Assembly (NCBI RefSeq): GCF_003387475.1
Contig: NZ_QUNO01000015.1
Span: 281,789-345,788 of the forward strand
DNA from: Kutzneria buriramensis
GTDB lineage: Bacteria > Actinomycetota > Actinomycetes > Mycobacteriales > Pseudonocardiaceae
Length of the DNA: 64,000 bases
Direction: 5' to 3'
A program made the translations under genes and the position numbers. Positions 8,730-16,781 of this stretch are shown piece after piece (position 1 is the first letter of the stretch; every line of letters begins with the position of its first letter). The notes under the pieces were generated by a model that saw only the letters and a program-made list of their open reading frames with translations, had not been told where the DNA came from and ran no database searches.

Positions 8730-11700
8730 TTACCTGACGACCTCGACCTTGCCCAGTTTGGCGGTCAGCTCGCCGAGCCGCGCCCGGTACCGGTGCACCG
8801 ACTCGACCTTGATCTCCTCATAGCCGCGCACCAGGTCCGGCAGCGCGGCGATCTCCAGCGCCAGCTCCTCCGGCGCGCCGCCCAGCCGGCCGACGACGGT
8901 CACGTACTCGTCGATCAGCTCCCGCTCCAGCCGGCGCAATGCGGTGCGCCCGAACACGTCCAGCCAGCTGCCGCGGACGCGGCGCATCGACCGCAGCACG
9001 CGGAAGGCCGGCCCGGCCGTGCGGCCCAGCGCCAGCTTGCGGCGCATGCCCAGGGCCCGCAGCAGCGGCGGGTGCAACATGAACCGGACCTTCGCGTCCG
9101 GCCCGAACTGCTGGCGCACCGCCGGATCGAGGTGCAGGCGCGCCACCTCGTACTCGTCCTTGTACGCCATCAGCTTGTAGAGCTGACGCGCCACGACCTC
9201 CCGCACGGCGTCGTTCTCCACGCGGGTGAGAACGTCGACGTACCGGCGGGCGTAGCGCGCGTCCTGGTAGCCGATCAGGTCGGCGGTCCGGTCGAGCGCG
9301 GCCGGCGAGTCGACACCGGCGAGGATTTCCCTTGCCTGGGCGAGGAAAGGCTCCGCGCGAAGCAGTCCGTCGTCGGCGGTCTCGCGGGCCGGCCACCCCG
9401 GTTCGAGCACCAGCTTGCGGCCGGCCCGGAAGGCCTGGACGGTGGTGGCGACGCCGACGCCGTTCTGCTCGATGGCCTTCTCGATGGAGGCGGCGCTCAT
9501 CGGCAGCAGACCGGCCTGGTAGGCCGCGCCGATCACCAGGAAGTTGGCCGCGGTGGTGTTGCCGAACAGCTCGGCCGCCACCCGGAGCGCGTCCACGGTG
9601 ACCATCCGGCCGCCGATCGTGCGCTCCGCGATCGAGCCGAGAAGCGTTGCGCTGGCCGGCAGAACCGCCGACGGGTCGGTCACGGTCGCGCCGGTCGGCG
9701 TCTGGCTGGTGGAGACCACCGCGACCGTCCGGTCCGGGGCGCAGCGGTCCAGATTGGACGGCGCCGTGGCGGCGAGCGCGTCGAACGCCAGGTACGCGTC
9801 GGCCGCGCCGAGCCCGACCAGGCCGGGACGCTCCCGGTGCTCCGGGCCGATCCGCAGGTGTGACACCACCGCGCCGGCCTTCTGGCTCAGGCCCGTCTGG
9901 TCCATCGCGCGGGCGTCCATGCCGTCCAGCAGCGCCGCCCCGGCCAGCACCTGATTCGCCGTCACCACGCCGGTTCCGCCGACGCCGACCAGCACCAGGT
10001 TGGCCTGCCCCGGCCGCTGCGCCGGCTCCGGCAGGTCGCCCGTCAGCTCCGGCGCGCGGACCTTCGCCTTGGCGGGGCCGGGAATCACCGTCATGAACGA
10101 CGGACAGTCGCCCAGCAGGCAGGAGAAGTCCTTGTTGCAGGACGTCTGGTCGATCCGCGTCTTGCGGCCGAACTCCGTCTCCACCGGCTCCACGCTGAGG
10201 CAGTTGGACTTCGCGCCGCAGTCGCCGCAGCCCTCGCACACCGCCTCGTTGATGAATACCCGCTGTGGCGGCTCGGGGGCCTTGCCGCGCTTGCGCTTGC
10301 GGCGCGTCTCGGCGGCGCAGGCCTGGTCGTACAACAGAACCGTGGTCCCGGAGACGGCCCGCAGCTCGCGTTGTACGGCATCGAGATCGTCACGGTGCCG
10401 TACGGTCACGCCCCGCGCCCATGCCGTGCCGCGCGGGTACTTGCCCGGATCATCCGTCACCACAACGGTTTTCGCCACGCCTTCGGCGTGCAGCAGGTGC
10501 GTCACGCCGACCGGGTCGATCGCGCCCTCCGCGTCCTGGCCGCCGGTCATCGCCACCGCGCTGTTGTAGAGCAGCTTGAACGTGATGTTGGTGCCGGCCG
10601 AGATCGCCTGCCGGATCGCGAGGCTGCCGGAGTGGAAGAAGGTGCCGTCGCCCAGGTTCTGGAACATGTGCCCGGCGCCGCTGAACGGGGCCGCGCCGAC
10701 CCAGGTCGCGCCCTCGCCGCCCATCTGCGTCATGCCGAGGCTGCGGTCCATGAACGTCGTCATCGCGTGGCAGCCGATGCCCGCGCCGGCCAGGGATCCC
10801 TCCGGCACGACCGTGGACCGGTTGTGCGGGCAGCCGGAGCAGAAGAACGGCGTGCGGCTCACCGGCGTCAGCGTCAGCTGCGGAGGACGCTTGCGCGGCA
10901 ACGGATGCACCGCGTCCGCGCCGAACCGCTCGGTCAGGAACTTCGTCAGCGACAGGGCGAGCCGGTCGGCGTCGAGCTCGCCGTGCACCGGGATCAGGTC
11001 CTTGCCGCGCACCCGCGGCCGGGTCGGCAGGTCGTACAGGGCGTCCCGGACCAGCGGCTCCACCAGCGCCCGCTTGTCCTCGACGACCACGATCTCGTCC
11101 AGGCCGTCGGCGAACTCGCGCACCGTCTCCCGGTCCAGCGGGTGCACCATTCCCAGGCGCAGCAACCGGACGCGATGGATCTGCTCGTCGATGCCGAGCC
11201 GGTGCAGCGCCTCGCGAAGCTCCACATAGGACCGGCCGACGCCGACGAAGCCGATCTTCGCCCCGTCGGTGGCGCCCTCGATCCGGTTGATGCCGTTGGC
11301 CCGCGCGAACGCCGTGGCGGCGGCCAGCCGGCCGTCCAGCACCTCGCGCTCCATCGCGACCGCCGACGGGATGTCCACGCCCGGCCGCCGGGTCGGCGCC
11401 CACGGGCGGCCCAGCCAGCTGAACTCCGGCTCGTGGATCTCCAGCGGCGCGGCGACGTCCACCACCTCGGTGGCGTCGGCGATGCTGGTCAGCACCGTCA
11501 TGCCGACCCAGGCGCCGCTGTACCGGGACATCTCGATGCCCAGCCGGCCCAGCCTCAGCACGTCCGCCACCGACGCCGGCGCCAGCACCGGCATCAGCGA
11601 CTCGGCCAGCGCCAGCGCCGAGTTCGACGGCAGCGTCGACGACTTGGACGCCGGGTCGTCGCCGGCCACCACCAGCACGCCGCCCCGCGGCGTCGTGCCC

Positions 11701-12053
11701 ATCCAGTTGCCGTGCTTGAAGGCGTCCGACGAGCGGTCCACGCCCGGGGCCTTGCCGTACCAGAGGCCGAAGACGCCCTCGAAGCTCGGGTCGGGGAGCT
11801 GGGTGCTCAGCTGCGAGCCGTAGACCACGGTCGCCGCGAGCTCCTCGTTGACGCCGGGCACGAACTTGATGTCGTGGCGGGCCAGCTCGTCGGACCGCTG
11901 GAGCAGGAGCTGGTCGAGGCCGGCCAGCGGCGAGCCCCGGTAGCCCGAGACCAGCCCGGCCGTGCGCCAGCCGCGGGCGCGGTCGGCCTCGCTCTGCTCG
12001 ACGAGCAGCCGGGCGAGCGCGTGCACACCGTTGAGCAACTGCCGTTCGGACAA
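8730..12053 (-). CDS. Indolepyruvate ferredoxin oxidoreductase, fused alpha/beta type
   Basis: The protein has about 1107 residues. It is a 2-oxoacid:ferredoxin oxidoreductase of the large fused actinobacterial type. It oxidatively decarboxylates aryl pyruvates such as indolepyruvate to acyl-CoA and reduces ferredoxin. The N-terminal part (SGYRGSPLAGLD, GNWMGTT) is the pyrimidine-binding domain. The middle has the TPP-binding region (FFCSGCPHN, GIGCHAM) and two Cys clusters (CEGCGDCGAKSNC; CNKDFSCLLGDCPSF) for iron-sulfur centres. The C-terminal part is the gamma-type domain (GVGGTGVVTANQ). I chose TTG at 12053 because AGGGAGG precedes it at good spacing; GTG at 12083 is the alternative. It diverges from an Lrp-type regulator. 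Confidence 0.88.
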   Translation of the reverse strand: MSERQLLNGVHALARLLVEQSEADRARGWRTAGLVSGYRGSPLAGLDQLLLQRSDELARHDIKFVPGVNEELAATVVYGSQLSTQLPDPSFEGVFGLWYGKAPGVDRSSDAFKHGNWMGTTPRGGVLVVAGDDPASKSSTLPSNSALALAESLMPVLAPASVADVLRLGRLGIEMSRYSGAWVGMTVLTSIADATEVVDVAAPLEIHEPEFSWLGRPWAPTRRPGVDIPSAVAMEREVLDGRLAAATAFARANGINRIEGATDGAKIGFVGVGRSYVELREALHRLGIDEQIHRVRLLRLGMVHPLDRETVREFADGLDEIVVVEDKRALVEPLVRDALYDLPTRPRVRGKDLIPVHGELDADRLALSLTKFLTERFGADAVHPLPRKRPPQLTLTPVSRTPFFCSGCPHNRSTVVPEGSLAGAGIGCHAMTTFMDRSLGMTQMGGEGATWVGAAPFSGAGHMFQNLGDGTFFHSGSLAIRQAISAGTNITFKLLYNSAVAMTGGQDAEGAIDPVGVTHLLHAEGVAKTVVVTDDPGKYPRGTAWARGVTVRHRDDLDAVQRELRAVSGTTVLLYDQACAAETRRKRKRGKAPEPPQRVFINEAVCEGCGDCGAKSNCLSVEPVETEFGRKTRIDQTSCNKDFSCLLGDCPSFMTVIPGPAKAKVRAPELTGDLPEPAQRPGQANLVLVGVGGTGVVTANQVLAGAALLDGMDARAMDQTGLSQKAGAVVSHLRIGPEHRERPGLVGLGAADAYLAFDALAATAPSNLDRCAPDRTVAVVSTSQTPTGATVTDPSAVLPASATLLGSIAERTIGGRMVTVDALRVAAELFGNTTAANFLVIGAAYQAGLLPMSAASIEKAIEQNGVGVATTVQAFRAGRKLVLEPGWPARETADDGLLRAEPFLAQAREILAGVDSPAALDRTADLIGYQDARYARRYVDVLTRVENDAVREVVARQLYKLMAYKDEYEVARLHLDPAVRQQFGPDAKVRFMLHPPLLRALGMRRKLALGRTAGPAFRVLRSMRRVRGSWLDVFGRTALRRLERELIDEYVTVVGRLGGAPEELALEIAALPDLVRGYEEIKVESVHRYRARLGELTAKLGKVEVVR

Positions 12054-12130
12054 CCCCGACACCTCCCTGCGCAGGTTGACCACGATTCCACGTCGCCGCG
12101 GGCCCAGACGCAAGATGAGGGTCGTCCGAT

Positions 12131-12145
12131 TGAGCGATATGCTCA
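12131..12145. promoter_or_regulatory. Candidate Lrp/AsnC operator in the oxidoreductase/regulator divergon
   Basis: The 15-bp dyad TGAGC-GATAT-GCTCA lies in the 130-bp space between the divergent starts of the indolepyruvate oxidoreductase and the Lrp-type regulator. Lrp-family sites are typically short dyads of about 15 bp. The site would serve both promoters. The dyad is seen; binding is inferred. Confidence 0.45.
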
Positions 12146-12183
12146 GCGAAGGTGGCCGAGCCGACGACGGGGTGAGCAGAACG

Positions 12184-12651
12184 GTGACTCTCGACACACT
12201 GGACCTGCGGATACTCCGTGAGCTGGTGCGACGGCCCCGCGCCGGCATCACCGAGCTGGCCACCATGCTCGGCGTCGCCCGCAACACCGCGCACGCCCGC
12301 GTCCAGCGCCTGGAGCGCGAGGGCGTCATCGGCGCACGCGGCCGCGAGGTCGACATGGCCGCGCTCGGGCTGGAGGTCACCGCGTTCGTCACGCTGGAGG
12401 TCGCCCAGGGCCGGCTCAACGAGGCCGTCACCGGGCTCAAGGCCGTGCCTTATGTCCTGGAGGCGCACGGCATCGCCGGCGCCGGCGACCTGCTGGTCCG
12501 GGTCGTCGCCCGCAGCAACCGCCACCTGCAACAGGTCGTCGCCGCCGTGCTCGCCTGCCCCGGCGTGCTGCGCAGCACCACCGCCGTGTCGCTCACCGAG
12601 CCCGTGAGCTACCGCGTTGATCCACTTTTCGGTGTCGTGCAAACGGAGTGA
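12184..12651 (+). CDS. Lrp/AsnC-family transcriptional regulator
   Basis: The protein has about 155 residues. The N-terminal helix-turn-helix reads LDLRILRELVRRPRAGITEL, then LGVARNTAHARVQRLEREGVI. A RAM/ActR ligand-binding domain follows (ALGLEVTAFVTLEVAQGRL onward). GTG at 12184 has GGGGTG 9 nt upstream. GTG at 12172 and ATGs at 12139 and 12115 are longer in-frame options, but the 12139 ATG lies within a palindrome that looks like its own operator. It is divergent from indolepyruvate ferredoxin oxidoreductase. It most likely controls that gene in response to an amino acid or its keto acid (inference from position). Confidence 0.85.
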   Translation: MTLDTLDLRILRELVRRPRAGITELATMLGVARNTAHARVQRLEREGVIGARGREVDMAALGLEVTAFVTLEVAQGRLNEAVTGLKAVPYVLEAHGIAGAGDLLVRVVARSNRHLQQVVAAVLACPGVLRSTTAVSLTEPVSYRVDPLFGVVQTE

Positions 12652-12816
12652 TCTGGTCGGGTGGCATCGCGAGGTCGCGCCGGTCTGAAGGACTGCGGGC
12701 TGAGCCGAGGGAAGAGACCGGACCTTCAGCGACCGAGCCCCGCGCGGAACGCGCGGCAAAGACACCGTGACTCAGGCCTCGTTGCGATCACACGTCGCCG
12801 GCGCACACCCTGCGAC

Positions 12817-13023
12817 ATGGACTTCTTCATCGACCTCGAGGCGGAGGAGCTCCGCCGCCGGGCCGAGGTGATCAAGGCGGTGGGCCCCGACTGGGACCCG
12901 GCGGAGCTGCTGCGCGGCGAGATGGAGGCGTACCGCCTGCTGTTCTCGAACCTGGATCCGGGGCAGCGGGCGGTCTACGACCAGCTGGTCGAGGCCGGCG
13001 TCATCCCGCCGTACCAGGACTAG
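12817..13023 (+). CDS. Small acidic protein, DUF6400-like
   Basis: The 68-residue protein starts MDFFIDLEAEELRRRAEVIKA. It contains GPDWDPAELLRGEMEAYRL and ends GVIPPYQD. It is highly charged and helical, with no membrane segment or Cys. The pattern resembles small actinobacterial DUF6400 proteins of about 65 residues; I recognise it only by general resemblance. No strong ribosome binding site precedes the ATG at 12817. The 165 nt upstream hold no gene and only short GC-rich hairpins (for example 12740-12756). The stop lies 2 nt from that of the convergent DUF5997 gene. The function is unknown. Confidence 0.65.
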   Translation: MDFFIDLEAEELRRRAEVIKAVGPDWDPAELLRGEMEAYRLLFSNLDPGQRAVYDQLVEAGVIPPYQD

Positions 13024-13467
13024 CTAGCGGCCCTTCGGCCCGGACCGGGGACCCCGTCGCTTGGTCTTCGCCGGGGCGGGCGCGGGCTTCGGCGGCTCGG
13101 CGGCCTTCTCCTTGAGCCGCTGGGTCTCCTGCCGGAACTCGGCCTGCGTCTCCCGCTCCCGCACCAGCCAGTCCGGGTTGCCGGCCTTCAGCTCGTCGAT
13201 CTCGGCCGTGGTCAGCGGGTCGGTGAAGCCGGCCCGGGTCAGGCCGCCGATGGAGATGCCCAGCTTGGCCGCCACCACCTGGCGCGGGTGCGGGCCGTTG
13301 CGGCGCAGCTCCCGCAGCCACTCCGGCGGCTCGGCCTGCAGCGCGTTGAGCTCGTCGCGCGAGACCACGCCGTCCTGGAACTCCGGCGGGGTGGCTCCGA
13401 GGTACACGCCCAGCTTCTTCGCCGCGGTCGCCGGCTTCATCGTCTGGGGCGTCTTCTGCGACGTCAT
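13024..13467 (-). CDS. DUF5997 family protein
   Basis: The protein has 147 residues. It starts MTSQKTPQTMKPATAAKKLG, with an N-terminal motif KLGVYLGATPPEFQDGVVSR and then PPEWLRELRRNGPHPRQVVA and AAKLGISIGGLTRAGFTDPL. It ends in a basic Pro/Lys/Arg tail. The family is uncharacterised and common in actinobacteria. The central helical part looks able to bind nucleic acid, but I cannot show this. I used ATG at 13467; the GTG two codons earlier (13473) is possible. It diverges, with about 30 nt between starts, from a gene for a LysR-type effector domain. I recall that arrangement from other actinobacterial genomes. The two may act as one regulatory unit. Confidence 0.8.
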   Translation of the reverse strand: MTSQKTPQTMKPATAAKKLGVYLGATPPEFQDGVVSRDELNALQAEPPEWLRELRRNGPHPRQVVAAKLGISIGGLTRAGFTDPLTTAEIDELKAGNPDWLVRERETQAEFRQETQRLKEKAAEPPKPAPAPAKTKRRGPRSGPKGR

Positions 13468-13498
13468 GGCCACAGACTACGGCCGGTAGGCTGACCTG

Positions 13499-14203
13499 GT
13501 GACAGCGCCCGCATCGTTCCGGCTCGCCTACGTGCCGGGTGTGACGCCCGCCAAGTGGGTCCGGACCTGGCGGGAGCGGCTGCCCGAGGTGCCGCTGACG
13601 CTCGTTCGGGTGACGGCGACAGAGGCACAGGACGCGGTGCGCGGTCGGGACGCCGACGCGGCGCTGCTGCGGCTGCCCGTTGACCGCACTGACCTGCACG
13701 CGATCCCGCTGTACACGGAGACGACCGTGGTGGTCGTCCCCAAGGACCACTTCCTGGCCGCCGCCGACGAACTGTCCGAAGAGGAGCTCGCCGACGAGAT
13801 CGTCCTGCACCCGCTGGACGACGTGCTGGCGTGGGAGTCGCTGCCGGGCAAGCCGGCGCTGGAACGCCCGGCGAGCACCGAGGACGCCGTCGAGCTGGTG
13901 TCGGCCGGGGTGGGGCTGGTGGTGCTGCCGCAGTCGCTGGCCCGCCTGCACCACCGCAAGGACCTCACGTACCGGCCGCTGCTCACCGCTCCGGCCTCGC
14001 AGGTCGCGCTGTCCTGGCTGGCCGAGGAGACCTCGGATCTGATGGAGCAGTTCATCGGCATCGTCCGCGGGCGGACGGTGAACAGCTCCCGTGGCGCGCA
14101 AGCCGAACCGGCCAAGCCCGAAAAGCCGGCCGCCAAGCGACCGTTGGCCAGGAAGAAGCCGGCCGCCCAACCTCGCGGCAAGGGCAAACCCCGCCGCCGC
14201 TGA
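13499..14203 (+). CDS. LysR-type substrate-binding domain protein without HTH
   Basis: The protein has 234 residues. Residues 5-195 match the type 2 periplasmic-binding fold of LysR regulators (FRLAYVPGVTPAKWVRTW; LPVDRTDLHAIPLYTETTVV; VELVSAGVGLVVLPQSLA). The usual N-terminal winged helix is absent, because the GTG start at 13499 is directly followed by the effector domain. The C-terminal 40 residues are very basic (KPAAKRPLARKKPAA), a possible nucleic-acid-binding tail. It is divergent from DUF5997. It may sense a small molecule and work with the DUF5997 protein as the DNA-binding partner. That is a hypothesis from adjacency. Confidence 0.82.
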   Translation: MTAPASFRLAYVPGVTPAKWVRTWRERLPEVPLTLVRVTATEAQDAVRGRDADAALLRLPVDRTDLHAIPLYTETTVVVVPKDHFLAAADELSEEELADEIVLHPLDDVLAWESLPGKPALERPASTEDAVELVSAGVGLVVLPQSLARLHHRKDLTYRPLLTAPASQVALSWLAEETSDLMEQFIGIVRGRTVNSSRGAQAEPAKPEKPAAKRPLARKKPAAQPRGKGKPRRR

Positions 14204-14210
14204 CACCCCC

Positions 14211-14269
14211 GATGCAGGGAAGGACGCCTTACCCTCGATCAACGCGGGTAAGGCGTCCTTCCCTGCATC
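14211..14269. terminator. 24-bp-stem hairpin, dispersed repeat family A copy 1
   Basis: A perfect inverted repeat with arms at 14211-14234 and 14246-14269 and an 11-nt loop. The core arm reads ATGCAGGGAAGGACGCCTTA. It lies between the convergent stops of the LysR-effector gene and the alpha/beta hydrolase gene, as expected of a two-way terminator. The 22-nt core of each arm is identical to that at 23042-23102, so this is a mobile or recombining terminator-like repeat rather than a chance hairpin. Confidence 0.75.
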
Positions 14270-14283
14270 CCGGGAGCGCCGAG

Positions 14284-15132
14284 TCAGCTCTTGTTCGCCG
14301 CCAGGTGGGCCAGCAGCAGCGGGATCACCCGGTCCGCGGCCTCCTCCGGCAGCCAGTGGCTGGCCCCGGTGAACTCCACGAACTCGTACGGACCGTCGAC
14401 CCAGGCGGCGGTCGCCTCCGCGGCGGTCCGCCCCAGCGCCCGGTCCTCGCTGCCCCAGAGGTACAGCGTCGGCGCGGACACCCGCCCGGCCGGGATGTCC
14501 AGGTCATCGGTGGCCACGGCCCGGTACCAGCTCAGCGCGGCGGTCAGCGCCCCCGGCTCGGAGAGCCGCTTCACGTTGCGCTCCACCAGTTCCGACGACA
14601 CCGCGCCGCCGTAGGCCGCCCGCAGCCGGTCGCCGTTGTCGCCGAGGATGGCCTGCTCGGCCCCGCCGACCTGGCTGCGGAAGAACCGCACGTAATCGAG
14701 CTTGTCGTACTGCTCCTGGTCGGACGCGATCGCGGCGTGCAGCGCCTGCGGATGCGGCGTGGCCAGCACGGTGAACGACCTGAGCCGGTCGGAGTGCGCA
14801 CCGGCCAGCGCCCAGCCGACGATGCCGCCCCAGTCGTGGCAGACGAGGTGGAAGCGGTGCGCGTCCTGGGAATCGGCGAAGCCCAGGGCGTCGGCCACCA
14901 GGTTGTCCACGACGTAGTCGGCGATCTCGGTGGGCCGGGCGCCGGGGGAGTAGCCGCGCTGGTCGACGGCCACCGCCCGGTAGCCGGCCTCGCCGAGCGC
15001 GACCAGCTCCTCGGTCCAGCAGTCGGCGAACTCGGGGTAGCCGTGCAGCAGCAGCACGAACTCGCCGTCCGCCGGACCGGCGGCGAGCGCGTCGAACACG
15101 TGCTCGCCGAGCGTGATCGTCAGTGATTCCAT
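14284..15132 (-). CDS. Alpha/beta hydrolase, epoxide hydrolase-like
   Basis: The protein has 282 residues. The oxyanion-hole motif HGYP is at residues 30-33. The nucleophile elbow is CHDWGG with Asp100, as in epoxide hydrolases and haloalkane dehalogenases rather than serine esterases. A cap region follows (QYDKLDYVRFFRSQVGG). The catalytic acid lies near YLWGSEDRAL and the catalytic His in GASHWLPEE. An Asp nucleophile implies a covalent ester intermediate hydrolysed by water. The substrate cannot be told. The gene is co-directional with the NmrA-like reductase upstream, separated by about 20 nt, so the two probably form one operon that may be under the HxlR-type operator at 16025-16049. Confidence 0.85.
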   Translation of the reverse strand: MESLTITLGEHVFDALAAGPADGEFVLLLHGYPEFADCWTEELVALGEAGYRAVAVDQRGYSPGARPTEIADYVVDNLVADALGFADSQDAHRFHLVCHDWGGIVGWALAGAHSDRLRSFTVLATPHPQALHAAIASDQEQYDKLDYVRFFRSQVGGAEQAILGDNGDRLRAAYGGAVSSELVERNVKRLSEPGALTAALSWYRAVATDDLDIPAGRVSAPTLYLWGSEDRALGRTAAEATAAWVDGPYEFVEFTGASHWLPEEAADRVIPLLLAHLAANKS

Positions 15133-15152
15133 ACCGGCGAGTCTGCCGGAGA

Positions 15153-15983
15153 TCAGCGCAGCGCCGCCGCGATCGAGGACGCCAGCGACGTGGTCGGGTG
15201 CCCGATCAGCCTCGACAGGTCACCCGAGTTGTCGATCAGCGCGCCCTGCGCCAGGCTCTGGTCGATCTCCACCAGCAGGTCGACGACGTGCGGCGGCAGT
15301 CCGGCGTCGGTCAGGGCCTGCCGGTGCCCGGCGGGCGTCAGGTCCTGGTACGCGATCGGCTTGCCGACGACGTCGGTCAGCGCGGCGGCCAGGTCGAAGT
15401 AGCTCCACGCCACGTCGCCGGCGAGCTCGTACACCTTGTTCTCGTGGCCGGCGCTCGTCAGCACGGCGACCGCGGCCTCGGCGTAGTCGGCGCGGGCGGC
15501 GGTGGCCAGCGTGCCCTGCCCGCCGCTGCGGGCGAAGGACCCGGTCGCGGCGGCCTGCTGGAAGGTCGGGTCGTACATCTCCGTGTACCAGCTGTTGCGC
15601 AGGAACGTGAACGGGATGCCGGACTCGCGGATCATCTGCTCGGTCGCCTTGTGCTCGGCGGCCAGGCTCAGCGGGCTGGTGTCGGCGTGCAGCACGCTGG
15701 TGTACACGAGGTGCGGGACGCCGGCCGCCTTGGCCGCGTCGACCACGGCCCGGTGCTGGTCGACGCGCTTGCCGACCTCGCTGCCCGAGATGAACAGCAC
15801 CTTGTCCGCGCCGTCGAACGCGCCGGCCAGGCTGGCCGGGTCGTCGTAGCTGCCGACCCGCGTGGCCACGCCGAGGTCGGCGGCCTTGGCCGGGTCGCGG
15901 ACCAGGCCCACGGTGTCGGCGGCCGGGAGGCCGGACAGGACGAGACGGCCCAGGGCGCCGGTGGCGCCGGTCACGACGATCAT
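15153..15983 (-). CDS. NmrA-like NAD(P)-binding oxidoreductase (quinone oxidoreductase 2 type)
   Basis: The protein has 276 residues starting MIVVTGATGALGRLVLSGL, the Rossmann TGATGxLG dinucleotide motif. It continues VGLVRDPAKAADLG, DGADKVLFISGSE and HLVYTSVLHADTSPLSLAAE. This matches NmrA/QOR2-type atypical short-chain reductases that reduce quinones or sense the NADP(H) ratio. I chose ATG at 15983 because GGAGCAAGTC precedes it and the nucleotide motif begins at residue 5; an upstream in-frame ATG would add a tail lying across the palindromic operator. It is divergent from an HxlR regulator. QOR2/HxlR pairs commonly respond to electrophiles or quinones (family knowledge). Confidence 0.85.
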   Translation of the reverse strand: MIVVTGATGALGRLVLSGLPAADTVGLVRDPAKAADLGVATRVGSYDDPASLAGAFDGADKVLFISGSEVGKRVDQHRAVVDAAKAAGVPHLVYTSVLHADTSPLSLAAEHKATEQMIRESGIPFTFLRNSWYTEMYDPTFQQAAATGSFARSGGQGTLATAARADYAEAAVAVLTSAGHENKVYELAGDVAWSYFDLAAALTDVVGKPIAYQDLTPAGHRQALTDAGLPPHVVDLLVEIDQSLAQGALIDNSGDLSRLIGHPTTSLASSIAAALR

Positions 15984-16024
15984 CTGACTTGCTCCTTCGA
16001 TCCAGGGCTGTACCGTCACGAGGA

Positions 16025-16049
16025 TTGCACTAACTTTTAGAAAGTGCAA
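16025..16049. promoter_or_regulatory. Candidate HxlR operator
   Basis: The dyad TTGCACT-N11-AGTGCAA spans the gap between the divergent reductase and HxlR genes, 41 bp from the former and 30 bp from the latter. The N11 core is AT-rich (AACTTTTAGAA), unusual against the surrounding high-GC sequence and typical of an operator overlapping a promoter. The dyad is visible; binding is inferred. Confidence 0.55.
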
Positions 16050-16079
16050 ACCCTAGGTGTGTGCTGTGTGTGAGCTACC

Positions 16080-16478
16080 ATGGTTGACATGAGCGAGCCC
16101 GCCGTGGAGGAGCAAGGCAGCCTCGAGTTCGACGTGTTCGCCCGCAACTGCACGTCGCGGGCGACGCTGGAGCACGTCACGGGCCGGTGGGGGATCCTGG
16201 CGCTGGCGGCGCTGCGCGACGGCACGCTGCGGTTCAACGCGCTGCGGCGGCGGGTGGACGGGGTCAGCGAGAAGATGCTCGCCCAGACCCTCCAGGCGCT
16301 GGAGCGGGACGGTTTCGTGCGCCGCGACGCGCAGGCCACGATCCCGCCGCGGGTGGACTACAGCCTGACCCCGCTCGGGGAGGCGACCGCGACCCGGCTG
16401 TTCGACCTCATCGAGTTCGTCGAGGACCGCATGCTGGAGGTCACCGCCAACCAGGCCGCCTACGACGCCAAGAAGTAG
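16080..16478 (+). CDS. HxlR-family transcriptional regulator
   Basis: The protein has 132 residues. The HxlR winged helix is clear: a conserved Cys early (RNCTSRATLEHVTGRWGILAL), then LRDGTLRFNALRRRVDGVSE, KMLAQTLQALERDGFVRR and PPRVDYSLTPLGEATATRL. HxlR regulators are dimers, and several sense aldehydes or quinones through the N-terminal Cys (family knowledge); the Cys is present here (residue 24). The start is ATG at 16080; 16089 is possible. It is divergent from the NmrA-like reductase and most likely represses that gene and itself through the 16025-16049 dyad. Confidence 0.88.
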   Translation: MVDMSEPAVEEQGSLEFDVFARNCTSRATLEHVTGRWGILALAALRDGTLRFNALRRRVDGVSEKMLAQTLQALERDGFVRRDAQATIPPRVDYSLTPLGEATATRLFDLIEFVEDRMLEVTANQAAYDAKK

Positions 16479-16581
16479 CGACCACCTCCGCGCCCCGCGC
16501 CGGCCGAATCGCCAGGTCCCGCCGACAAGCAGCCGCGAGGCCCTGTCGACGAGTAGCCCCGGGTCCCGCCGGCGACCAGTC

Positions 16582-16715
16582 GCGAGGCCCCGCCGACGCT
16601 TCGCACGGTTGCTGGCTTTCGACCGGCCGCCACCCGACGCGTCCACCCAGGAAGCCGACGCGGCCGGTCGAAAGCCAGCAAGGGCGAGGCGTCGGCTTAG
16701 AAGGGGCCGAGCCGC
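16582..16715. repeat. 134-bp palindromic repeat, family B copy 1
   Basis: About 85-90 percent identical by eye to 45205-45338, with equal total length. It contains perfect 22-bp inverted arms (16609-16630 and 16660-16681) around a 29-nt loop, flanked by further complementary blocks (GCCGACGC left, GCGTCGGC right). It occupies most of the 300-nt gap between the HxlR gene and the cold shock gene, where I see no gene. No transposase is present. It resembles a REP- or MITE-like element. Confidence 0.8.
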
Positions 16716-16743
16716 ACGAGCGAAGCGAGTGCCAAAGATACAA

Positions 16744-16777
16744 AAGGGCCCCGCACCGGTGACGGAGCGGGGCCCTT
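16744..16777 (-). terminator. Intrinsic terminator of the cold shock gene
   Basis: An 11-bp perfect stem (AAGGGCCCCGC at 16744-16754 and GCGGGGCCCTT at 16767-16777). On the minus strand it is followed by TTTTGTAT, a genuine U-tract, just downstream of the cold shock gene. It is one of the few classical Rho-independent terminators in this window. Confidence 0.85.
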
Positions 16778-16781
16778 CCTC

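Noticed and set aside
16582..16715. Insertion sequence or MITE with transposase
   Set aside because: There is no reading frame for a transposase and no obvious target duplication; only a palindromic repeat can be claimed.
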